A DNA stretch of 64,000 bases from Stichopus chloronotus (taxonomy: Eukaryota > Echinodermata > Holothuroidea > Aspidochirotida > Stichopodidae), in NCBI GenBank assembly GCA_021234535.1, contig CM037840.1, forward strand, positions 859,269-923,268, given 5' to 3'. Numbering within the stretch: position 1 is the stretch's first letter; each line of letters begins with the position of its first letter. The translations under genes and the position numbers were made by a program. This document shows, in pieces, positions 33,701 through 38,525 of the stretch. The notes beneath the pieces were generated by a model. That model had not been told where the DNA came from. It searched no databases and saw nothing but the letters and a program-made list of their open reading frames with translations.

Positions 33701-36601
33701 ATGCTGCCAATTTTTGTTTGCAGATCTTACTTTCCTTAAACTTTCCTTAAACTTTCCTCGGGTTGAAGATGTACAGGTAGGTGAAGCCTCATGTTAGTGT
33801 TTGTGGCAGGAAACCAGTGATGGAACTTTACACAGTAACATGAGGCAGGCATTTGTGTACTCTTCAACTGTATAATGAATTGTGTAGTGATAGAAATCAC
33901 AGCATTACCTGTCTGTAATCACTCATGAGGAATATGTAGTCAAACAACGTCAAAGACTGGAGGTCAGTGGTCTTCCAGTTATGTCTATGCTACAAGTCTC
34001 AATTTTTACTTTTTTAAAAAGTTAACTATACTAAACGGCCATTGCCACAGCTCAAAAGTTTACCTCTTGATCTTACTCCCTAGTTTCTCTTTCTTTTGTT
34101 GTTGCTACCTTGCTCTTTAGCGTCGACTCAATCACGATGATCATCCTCGGAGATCTTCTACTTGACGTCCAAACAGAATTTCACCAGGAGTTTGGGATTT
34201 TACCTGAAAACCGATTTCCTCATCCAGACTACAACGACTTCAGCCAGAGAAACGATATTGCTCTGATTAGGCTACCCCGTCCTGCCGTCTACAATGACTT
34301 TGTCCGTCCTCTTTGTCTCAACTTCAACATGGAAGAGGAGTTGGCATTCCCGAACAATTGTTTTGTAGCTGGATGGGGATTTACCGAGGAAGATGGTAAG
34401 ATGAAATTGCCAACTTTATGGTTGATGGGACCATGATAGATGAAAAAATAACAGTAGCACTTCTGTAGAATATTGATACCTTTTTGCTGGGTCATGTCTA
34501 TTTTTGTCTCAAAGACAAATTCTCATCACCCCAGACAGTTCCAATTCTCCCAACCAGTTATGTCCACTCCCTCCCACAGCATGTCTAAAATTGCTCCACA
34601 TGTGTAATTAAATTAATTGATCCCTCCCTCTTGTGATAATGGTAAAGATTTTCACAAGAGGGGAGTTGGTGTAACCCTTACCCCCCCCCCCCCTCCACCT
34701 AACAACTCATGTATAATCACATAATCAGAGCTGATATTTTCCTGTAACTTATTTTCTATTCTTATATTCATTCTTATATTCTCCATTTTTGATGGTAGAT
34801 TAATAGTTCGTCTTTTCTTTCATAAACTTTACGTTCTTCACCAGCGGGTGTCGCCAGCAACGAGCTTTACGAGGCGGAGATACCATTCTTTGACAGGGGT
34901 GTGTGTGAACAGTTGTTCTTTATCGTCGGAATAACCGAGACCCAATTTTGTGCCGGATTCACTGTGCCAGGTCCAGATGCTTGCCAGGTATCATAAAGAT
35001 TTCTTCCATACTTTCATATTCTGTGAAGTCCTTTGAGAGTGGTAATGTGTTTAGGGATAGTGGGGGAAAAAATCCCTGAAATGTTTGCAGTCTTGTCTGG
35101 AATAATTATCGGTGCCTTTACCCTCAAGTGACCGCTACATTCATTAACGACTGATAACACTGGCAAAGCCAACAAGGGGGCAAGGACAATGTAGTCTCCT
35201 TAAAAGAAATGCTGAGGACACAGCATCCGTGATGTTGAAAAGATGAAGAAGAGGAAAAAGAAAAGAATGAAACAAATATGTGAGAGGAGTGGGAAGTTGG
35301 TGGGGCAGAGTGGAGGGTTACGAGAGCAACAATAAGGAAATATTTCTCTCCCAATTGTGATCTTTTCATGATGTCTAAAACTAAGACAAAGCACAGAAAA
35401 GACCAGTTAAAACAAAAAAGTGATTGAAAAGGTATAAATTATTGTTGGTTTGAGGTTTGCATTGGCTAGCTACACAAGTTGACATTCCACCTTTTTTCTT
35501 CTGTTTATCAGTTTTTTTGTTGAATCTCATCAATTTTGTTTGCACTCACTTGTTTCTGCCCTTTCATTCTGTCGTAAGTGGGTGTGGTGCACTAGAATGA
35601 AACTGTTCACATTGCTTGTATTGATGTTATTTTGTTGGAATGGTGGTGCAGCCATGATTGAGTTGTAGAAGCATAACCTCCTCTGTCGTGATGCTTATGT
35701 GACATGCAGGCTTTCATATCATTTTTCCTGTTTTTTTTTCTTGGGGGAGGGGGGGGGGGAAATAGTCATTCATTTACAGAATTAAAATCAGTAAATTTCC
35801 AGCACGTGGATTTAGTTTAAAAAGAAACCAAACATAGTTTCATTTTGCATCTAAGCCCTTTGCGTCAGCAGAATCTGTTAAAGAGGGAGGGAACAACCTT
35901 CCCCCCTTATACCCCTCTCCAGGACAGCAGGCAAGAATGGGGACCAAGAATCAACTTTCCCCCTGCCCCCTCCGCTGTCACCAAAATGTAGCTGTGCCCC
36001 TGATTGATAATTTAGGTTTAGCTCATTCTGCACCTGCAACTTTATGTAGAGCATTCTATTAAAATGATTTACTTAAAAAAAAAATGAGACATTTAAAATG
36101 CACCTGCATGGCATACAAAGAGAATAGCTTAAATCATTGTAAAATCGTTCAGTTTCACCACTTAACATCTGCAAAAGATTCAATTTTATCAAAACATGTA
36201 AAAGACGACTTACTGAAAAGTGCAGTTCACACATTTTCAGAAACTAGTATCTAAAACCTCTTATTTCAGCTCTATCCGAGCTCCCAAGCTGAACACGGCC
36301 TTAATCAACTGATGTCGTACATTTATGCACCTTTTTTTTTTCTCAAAGTACTGACCATTTCATTTCGCACTTTTACAACAGTACCATTCAAATTTTATTT
36401 TCTTCTCACCATCACACTTTTTTTCTGATGCAGGGTGACAGTGGAGGACCGTACATGTGTTACGACAGCAGCAGTGACACCTGGAGGGACGTGGGCGTGG
36501 TCAGCTTTGGGATTGGATGCGGTGATGGTCAAACTCCTGGTGTTTACACAAGGATATCGCAATACATGGACTTTGTCACTTCTTTCATAACCAACAACTG
36601 A
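639..36601 (+). CDS. Multi-sushi trypsin-like serine protease (SEA-EGF-17xCCP-S1), 26 exons, 5' end missing
   Basis: This is the spliced gene as a whole; its exons are listed separately. The 26 exons join in one frame to about 1,450 codons ending at TGA 36599-36601. Module order is SEA, linker, EGF, 17 sushi/CCP, S1 protease. The product should be extracellular: all modules are disulfide-rich secreted types and the protease has the activation site, catalytic triad and Asp189 expected for cleavage after Arg/Lys. SEA followed by accessory modules and a C-terminal S1 domain is the layout of type II transmembrane serine proteases such as enteropeptidase, but the N-terminus (signal peptide or membrane anchor) is outside the window. 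I cannot name an orthologue. Complement-, clotting- or adhesion-like roles are possible from the sushi array but are inference. No start codon, promoter or 5' UTR is visible. Confidence 0.88.
1276..1343 (+). CDS. Exon 2: SEA domain, middle part
   Basis: The exon lies between acceptor ...GAAACAG and donor GTATAT, with 22 codons plus two bases. It reads [14 protein letters not shown] and ends in VNGFR, the strand that leads into the SEA cleavage loop. NGS is a possible N-glycosylation site. The split codon is completed by one base of the next exon. The following intron of about 1.0 kb is AT-rich and unremarkable. Confidence 0.82.
2352..2511 (+). CDS. Exon 3: SEA domain, cleavage motif and C-terminal part
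   Basis: The first base completes the Arg codon of exon 2, giving [17 protein letters not shown] is the autoproteolysis site of MUC1-type SEA domains, cut between Gly and Ser during folding. The helix and strand after it (about [20 protein letters not shown] to SSTVA) complete a domain of about 112 residues, the normal SEA size. I chose the donor GTAATT at 2512 because it ends on a codon boundary as exon 4 requires; a second GTAATT at 2522 would break the frame. The donor is weak, so the 3' end is the least certain part. Confidence 0.82.
3490..3523 (+). CDS. Exon 4: short Gly/Ser/Asn linker
   Basis: This is a 34-base exon between acceptor CTGCCACAG and donor GTATGT, coding [11 protein letters not shown] plus one base. 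It is supported by phase: exon 3 ends at phase 0, and the EGF exon needs exactly one leading base, which this exon supplies. The composition suits a flexible linker between SEA and EGF. It is too short to recognise by homology, so transcript data would be decisive. Confidence 0.6.
3535..4085. repeat. Degenerate (TACC/TACAGTACC)n low-complexity tract
   Basis: The tract is built from irregular repeats of CTACCTACAGTACC-like words, starting just after the linker exon. A related stretch reappears at about 4620-4720 on the far side of the palindrome at 4097-4260 and its flank, as if the tract had been interrupted. Confidence 0.7.
4097..4260. repeat. Inverted repeat, MITE-like palindrome
   Basis: The ends are GTTGGGACAC (4097-4106) and its exact reverse complement GTGTCCCAAC (4251-4260). 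An inner stem pairs about 4170-4193 (CGCCCCTTTCCAATGTTG...) with about 4222-4248. It could be a small fold-back DNA transposon. No clear target duplication was found. Confidence 0.5.
5052..5159 (+). CDS. Exon 5: EGF-like module
   Basis: The acceptor is CACTGTGACAG and the donor GTAAGT; the exon is phase 1-1, 108 bases. It shows six cysteines in EGF order: [12 protein letters not shown], then FM-C-R-C, ending GDRC. The C-x-C-(x)-GxxC end is typical of EGF. The usual calcium-binding D/N-x-D/E start is not seen. It follows the SEA domain and linker directly and precedes the sushi array. The next intron is the longest of the gene, 5.7 kb. Confidence 0.92.
5400..5565. repeat. Short minisatellite, about 16-bp unit (CCCACTTTCATCAGCC-like)
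   Basis: About ten imperfect copies of a CATCAGCCCCAC(T)TT-type unit lie just inside the large intron. The open frames across it only reflect the repeat. Confidence 0.65.
7452..7863. mobile_element. Palindromic MITE, PIF/Harbinger-like
   Basis: The 412-bp element is an almost full-length inverted repeat. It begins AGGCGCGTTCACACTAC and ends with the reverse complement GTAGTGTGAACGCGCCT. Both sides carry TTA (7449-7451 and 7864-7866), the 3-bp target duplication typical of PIF/Harbinger elements. The centre near 7650-7660 is a near-perfect hairpin over CAGCTTTTATCGGAC. It has no coding capacity, so it would depend on a transposase elsewhere. Confidence 0.85.
8265..8465. repeat. 23-bp minisatellite
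   Basis: About eight imperfect copies of a unit like GTGCCTGTGATGCTAACCAT plus ATA are seen. No coding function is seen. Confidence 0.75.
10035..10104. repeat. (TACG)n microsatellite
   Basis: A (TACA)n lead-in passes into about 58 bases of uninterrupted (TACG)n from 10047 to 10104. The unit is self-complementary, so the whole tract is a perfect palindrome capable of cruciform formation. Confidence 0.95.
10888..11064 (+). CDS. Exon 6: sushi/CCP module 1
   Basis: The acceptor is CATTCTTTTAG and the donor GTAAGT; phase 1-1, 177 bases. It starts [16 protein letters not shown] and ends VAPLCE, with the conserved Trp in QRWTN. Six cysteines are present, including the paired CTHTC in the centre, as in selectin-type sushi modules. 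The next intron is only 312 bp and holds nothing. Confidence 0.92.
11377..11559 (+). CDS. Exon 7: sushi/CCP module 2
   Basis: The acceptor is TTTCCTTTGCAG and the donor GTAAGT; phase 1-1. It reads [15 protein letters not shown], then [11 protein letters not shown], then [13 protein letters not shown], with six cysteines and the WTG Trp. NST is a possible glycosylation site. The following 1.26-kb intron (11560-12821) is AT-rich with no recognised feature. Confidence 0.92.
12822..13004 (+). CDS. Exon 8: sushi/CCP module 3
   Basis: The acceptor is TTTTTGTACAG and the donor GTTAGT; phase 1-1. It reads [16 protein letters not shown], then [11 protein letters not shown], then [17 protein letters not shown]. 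All six cysteines and the Trp are present. The 0.9-kb intron after it shows nothing notable. Confidence 0.92.
13891..14091 (+). CDS. Exon 9: sushi/CCP module 4, divergent and long
   Basis: The acceptor is CCTTAATACAG and the donor GTCTGG; 201 bases, the longest of the 17 modules. It lacks the usual CP start ([17 protein letters not shown]) and has extra residues before the fifth cysteine ([12 protein letters not shown]). The six cysteines and the WSG Trp remain, so the fold should hold. Confidence 0.9.
14092..15465. other. Intron stretch without recognised feature
   Basis: AT-rich intron sequence between CCP4 and the (GAT)n tract. Open frames near 15236-15544 are short and have no domain signature. 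I see no repeat or exon. Confidence 0.5.
15466..15750. repeat. (GAT)n microsatellite, about 285 bp
   Basis: Nearly pure GAT repeats with GGT, AAT and TAT variants. They give long Asp or Met frames on + and His frames on -, none believable as protein. The sequence right after it (about 15752-15840) matches the start of the introns that follow CCP5-CCP7, as if a sushi exon had once stood here. Confidence 0.95.
16275..16454 (+). CDS. Exon 10: sushi/CCP module 5 (first of the recent duplicates)
   Basis: The acceptor is TTTCACCCACAG and the donor GTAACA; 180 bases, phase 1-1. It reads [17 protein letters not shown], then [13 protein letters not shown], then [11 protein letters not shown]. Exons at 19902 and 21622 differ from it by only a few codons. 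The six-cysteine pattern and Trp are intact. Confidence 0.95.
17520..18475. repeat. GC-rich minisatellite with 502-bp higher-order period
   Basis: It is built from variants of GTGCGTCACTGGCGTTGG, TGCACGTGCGTAACTGGCG and spacer words, in sub-units of about 47 and 68 bp. The distinctive variant CGACAAATCTCAGTGCTTAA occurs at 17641 and again at 18143, 502 bp apart, with neighbours in the same order. It is much richer in CpG and CACGTG than its surroundings. Confidence 0.85.
18480..18770. repeat. Imperfect direct repeat, 197-bp spacing
   Basis: The words CGGCCCCAAATC and ACCAGTACCACCAAA with their neighbours occur from 18516 and again from 18713. The repeat lies inside the insertion. Open frames here on both strands look like chance. 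Confidence 0.75.
19902..20081 (+). CDS. Exon 11: sushi/CCP module 6
   Basis: Same splice sites as CCP5 (TTCACCCACAG and GTAACA), phase 1-1, 180 bases. It differs from CCP5 at a few residues, for example IPNLVLESC and GFILIG. Six cysteines and Trp are kept, and there is no stop or frameshift, so it should be functional. Confidence 0.95.
21622..21801 (+). CDS. Exon 12: sushi/CCP module 7
   Basis: Third near-identical copy: [33 protein letters not shown]. Same acceptor and donor words, phase 1-1. The intron behind it is shorter than in the other copies and carries a LINE 3' fragment. Confidence 0.95.
21919..22157 (+). mobile_element. LINE 3'-end fragment with (ATTC)n tail
   Basis: This stretch is the reverse complement of about 55741-55955, where the same family runs on the other strand. 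It shares TGTGCATGCCTTGTTGTCAA and the passage into AGGTAGAGGCTGTGC, and ends in (ATTC)n from 22110 to 22154, the 3' tail. The flanks match the uninterrupted intron of the CCP6 block. Only non-coding 3' end and a few C-terminal codons remain. Confidence 0.8.
22417..22593 (+). CDS. Exon 13: sushi/CCP module 8
   Basis: The acceptor is TTTCACCCACAG and the donor GTAGCA; 177 bases, phase 1-1. Related to CCP5-7 but older: [41 protein letters not shown]. One codon shorter than its relatives. NGT is a potential glycosylation site. The next 1.1-kb intron shows nothing recognised. Confidence 0.94.
23723..23902 (+). CDS. Exon 14: sushi/CCP module 9
   Basis: The acceptor is TGGCCCTGACAG and the donor GTAAGT; phase 1-1. 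It reads [16 protein letters not shown], then [14 protein letters not shown], then [12 protein letters not shown], with six cysteines and Trp. The 760-bp intron after it is plain. Confidence 0.93.
24663..24848 (+). CDS. Exon 15: sushi/CCP module 10
   Basis: The acceptor is TTTGTCTTATCAG and the donor GTCAGT; 186 bases, phase 1-1. It reads [17 protein letters not shown], then [12 protein letters not shown], then [11 protein letters not shown], with six cysteines and Trp. The intron after it (about 650 bp) is T-rich with no recognised feature. Confidence 0.93.
25504..25683 (+). CDS. Exon 16: sushi/CCP module 11
   Basis: The acceptor is CTTTGTGACACAG and the donor GTAGGC; 180 bases, phase 1-1. 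It reads [16 protein letters not shown], then [16 protein letters not shown], then [12 protein letters not shown], with six cysteines and Trp. Confidence 0.93.
25684..26832. other. Intron with purine-rich tract
   Basis: From about 26310 to 26480 the + strand is strongly purine-rich, with imperfect GGAGGCAAGGAGGGACAAA-like words. Otherwise nothing is recognised. Confidence 0.5.
26833..27018 (+). CDS. Exon 17: sushi/CCP module 12
   Basis: The acceptor is CCTGTCGGTAG and the donor GTGGTA (weaker than most); 186 bases, phase 1-1. It reads [17 protein letters not shown], then [14 protein letters not shown], then [12 protein letters not shown]. With CCP13 and CCP16 it forms a subfamily marked by CTDGFF/L and CNxGFQI. 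Six cysteines are intact. Confidence 0.92.
27055..27350. repeat. Intronic direct repeat, about 163-bp period
   Basis: The words AATAAAAAAGGTAATAA and CTGCTGACTT, GTTTGTTTCCT, CCTTCAG follow in the same order twice, starting near 27060 and near 27223. This is a local tandem duplication inside the intron between CCP12 and CCP13. Confidence 0.75.
27430..27615 (+). CDS. Exon 18: sushi/CCP module 13
   Basis: The acceptor is TTTCTGTAAATAG and the donor GTAATT; 186 bases, phase 1-1. It reads [17 protein letters not shown], then [15 protein letters not shown], then [12 protein letters not shown], with six cysteines and Trp. Close relative of CCP12 and CCP16. Confidence 0.93.
28116..28295 (+). CDS. 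Exon 19: sushi/CCP module 14
   Basis: The acceptor is TTTTCTTCTGCCAG and the donor GTTAGT; 180 bases, phase 1-1. It reads [17 protein letters not shown], then [16 protein letters not shown], then [12 protein letters not shown]. Nearly identical to CCP15, exactly 1,725 bp downstream. Six cysteines are intact. Confidence 0.94.
28620..29590. repeat. 22-bp minisatellite (GTGACTCTGCTAACAAGGGT TT type)
   Basis: More than 35 copies lie between the duplicated sushi exons CCP14 and CCP15. The central copies (about 28780-29330) are nearly identical; the edges are degenerate. Variant copies with TTTGATAGGGGTTTTGTGAC recur, so several units have spread together. No coding role is seen. Confidence 0.92.
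29841..30020 (+). CDS. Exon 20: sushi/CCP module 15
   Basis: Same acceptor and donor as CCP14, phase 1-1. It differs by a few residues ([15 protein letters not shown] in place of [15 protein letters not shown]). The change Tyr to Cys between the central cysteines gives a seventh cysteine in this module, unlike all the others. About 75 bp of intron before the exon is also duplicated. Confidence 0.94.
30021..31017. other. Intron without recognised feature
   Basis: About 1 kb of AT-rich intron between CCP15 and CCP16. No repeat, exon or conserved motif is seen. Confidence 0.5.
31018..31209 (+). CDS. Exon 21: sushi/CCP module 16
   Basis: The acceptor is TTTCTGTCCATAG and the donor GTAATA; 192 bases, phase 1-1. 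It reads [17 protein letters not shown], then [16 protein letters not shown], then [12 protein letters not shown], with six cysteines and Trp. Belongs with CCP12 and CCP13. Confidence 0.93.
31600..31766 (+). repeat. Tandem duplication of 83-84 bp containing the CCP17 acceptor
   Basis: Two copies begin GTAACGATATGTGGAACTTG (31600 and 31684) and run through TTTTCTCTGCAGTGCCAGTT. Each carries a complete polypyrimidine tract and AG, at 31675 and 31758. The first copy has one extra base (CAAATGACTT against CAATGACTT), making the acceptors 83 bp apart. Confidence 0.93.
31759..31950 (+). CDS. Exon 22: sushi/CCP module 17
   Basis: I use the downstream of two duplicated acceptors (AG at 31757-31758) because only it keeps the sushi frame. 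The donor is GTTTGA, weak; 192 bases, phase 1-1. It reads [17 protein letters not shown], then [14 protein letters not shown], then [11 protein letters not shown], with six cysteines and Trp. It is the last module before the protease; the intron of 1.5 kb after it (31951-33495) shows no feature. Confidence 0.92.
33496..33664 (+). CDS. Exon 23: S1 protease, activation site and catalytic His
   Basis: The acceptor is ATCTTTCAG and the donor GTGAGC. It reads [18 protein letters not shown]: a cysteine in the activation peptide, then cleavage after Arg to expose VING, a variant of the common [23 protein letters not shown] follows with Cys42, Cys58 and catalytic His57. The intron directly after the His codon is a common position in trypsin-like genes. 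Confidence 0.95.
34121..34395 (+). CDS. Exon 24: S1 protease, catalytic Asp
   Basis: The acceptor is CCTTGCTCTTTAG and the donor GTAAGA. It includes [10 protein letters not shown], then RNDIALIRL with catalytic Asp102, then VRPLCL with Cys122 (partner of the activation-peptide cysteine), and NNCFVAGWG with Cys136. Length and spacing match the S1 family. Confidence 0.95.
34845..34987 (+). CDS. Exon 25: S1 protease, specificity pocket
   Basis: The acceptor is TTCTTCACCAG and the donor GTATCA. It includes Cys168 in RGVCEQL and Cys182 in TQFCAGF, then GPDACQ. The Asp in DACQ is residue 189, six before the active Ser, which sets cleavage after Arg or Lys. The exon ends exactly before GDSGGP, another familiar S1 intron site. 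Confidence 0.95.
34988..36433. other. Intron before the last exon
   Basis: About 1.45 kb. It contains G- and C-runs near 35744 and 35900-36000 that look like remnants of a mobile element, but no ends could be defined. No exon is seen. Confidence 0.45.
36434..36601 (+). CDS. Exon 26: S1 protease, catalytic Ser and C-terminus
   Basis: The acceptor is TTTTCTGATGCAG. It opens with GDSGGP (Ser195), then PYMCY (Cys201), [11 protein letters not shown] (Gly216, Cys220), TPGVYTRIS (Gly226), a C-terminal helix and stop TGA 36599-36601. SFG replaces the usual SWG. All three triad residues and five core disulfide pairs are present across the four exons, so an active enzyme is expected. Confidence 0.96.
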   Translation, partial: GDSGGPYMCYDSSSDTWRDVGVVSFGIGCGDGQTPGVYTRISQYMDFVTSFITNN

Positions 36602-38118
36602 TTGGGAATTTTCCAAAGAAACGTTGAAACAATAGAAAAACAAAGAGATTAATTAACGAATATCTGAATAGTTAAAAGGACACTCTTAAGTAGAAGTTGG
36701 AAACGAACATCTTGCCAATAAGGCAAAAGGATGTTTCAATCCTATTGTCCTGTATTTACCAGCAAACAGAGCATTGGACAGAATTACAATGCCCAGTCAC
36801 TCTCATTTTAATGAAGGCATTTCAAGATTCAGTATCTGGGTCTACCCATTTCACCGAAATTCCTGCAATTTCCTTGTCAGTTTGGAAGCCTCAATGAATC
36901 TCCAACTTGATAAATCGAAACCATTTACTGACTAGGTGACAGGCTGATAAATGATCTGATTCTGGCACTTTATTGCCACTTTATGGCAAAATGGTTTAAC
37001 AGTCGTAATCATTTGGCTTTAAGTCAGTGCAACATTCAATTCATCCTTTTGTTTTATAATTTTCCTCGTTTTCAAAGAATGTGATTGAGGTTTTGATGTA
37101 AATTTAAATTTTGAATCTCCCATACATTCTAAGAGTATGTGCAATTTTATGAGATAATATCATGAGAAAAACTAAAACAATTTTAGATAGAAAATGAACT
37201 TCAGAGTCGCAAGTGATTGTGTTTTGTTTTACCTGATGAGATGTACATTAATTAGTTTATATAACCAAAACAATGAAAAAGGGAGAAAACATTTATAGGT
37301 GGACTAAGCTGGTGAAGAGGAGGGGCCTTTTTTAAGTTGTGTTTTCAGCAACGATATTCATTTCTTGTGCTTGACACTATGTTTGATTTCTACTTTTACA
37401 AGTTACACTTAATCAGTAATGCAATGAAATATCGTGCCCCTCCCCCTTTAGCGGCCGAGACCACTTTTAAGCTCCGTTCTTATTTTAGTTTTGCCAAATT
37501 AATTCAAAATTTATATATTTTATGCAATATTTGAAGTCTTCCTATCCATAGTTTCTTTTTCTTCTTACTGTAAGAACAGTGGAATTGTTTTCAAGCTCAC
37601 ATTACCATTGAGACGGTACATTATGTCTAGGCTTTTATGCAAAAGTTTAGCATTCTTGTCGTAAAGATATTGTTAAAGTAAAACGTTTTTCATTATTTTA
37701 GATTTGAAGCGTGTTTAGCTTTACTGTCTCTATTAACATGTGTGCAATGTTTTGGATATACATGGTAGTATGTGGAAATGATTCTATAACATCTATACAG
37801 TGTTCTGTAACTTGTGCGGTTACCTCGGTCACACGTGTTATAGTAATTTTCTACCATATGTACGTATGAGGTTCATATAACATATGTCAGTTTCGTGTTT
37901 CTGTAATATATATTAATGCTTCTATAACATATAGTAACGTGTTTTGTAAAATATTTACTTCTAAAAATTCCTGTAGCACATCAAAGAAGAGCTTCCCTGT
38001 CATTTGTGAAACTTCTGAAACAAGAATTATGTGTTCAGTTACATATGTCAATGATAAGGAAACAATGCTACCAATCTATTACATGTGTTCAGTGATCCTT
38101 GTTCGTAATAGCCTAGAT
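36602..38118. other. 3' flank of the protease gene, probable 3' UTR in part
   Basis: No gene is seen. I found no AATAAA between the stop and the hAT element; the first exact AATAAA on + is 38598-38603, beyond it. Variant signals could act earlier, so the 3' end is not defined. Confidence 0.4.
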
Positions 38119-38517
38119 CAGAGGCTCTTAACCCTTTTCGTGCAATTCATCCAACCCCTTTTTCCAATAAGCAGCCCTCGGCATTTCCTTTCTACAAATT
38201 ATCAAAAGTTACACTCGAAGTCTCGACCACGGTATACCGTCTGTGTCAGCCTCACGATTAACCGGTTGAAGTACGTGAGTCTGCTAAATTGGGTCAGGTC
38301 ACCATCACCATACAACAGTTGAGTGAAGTTACTAGAGTGTGAGATCATGGAACCTGGGAAAAATCTTACCATCTCCATGAGATCTACAGTGACTAAAATA
38401 GGATACTGGTCATAATTGGAAAACTATAACAACACTATTTAAATTTGAAACTTACCACCAGGGGTAACCCCATAGGGTTCACCCTCCCTTCTTGTTAAGA
38501 ACCGCTGACCTAGATAT
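38119..38517. mobile_element. hAT-type MITE, 399 bp
   Basis: The ends are CAGAGGCTCTTAAC (left) and GTTAAGAACCGCTG (right), imperfect inverted repeats of the CAGNGGTTCTTAAC kind known from hAT elements. The flanks GCCTAGAT (38111-38118) and ACCTAGAT (38518-38525) match at 7 of 8 bases, fitting the 8-bp target duplication. No transposase is present. Confidence 0.85.
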
Positions 38518-38525
38518 TTGTTGCA

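Noticed and set aside
37939..38322. 127-codon + frame downstream of the gene
   Set aside because: It runs into the hAT MITE and has no recognised domain.
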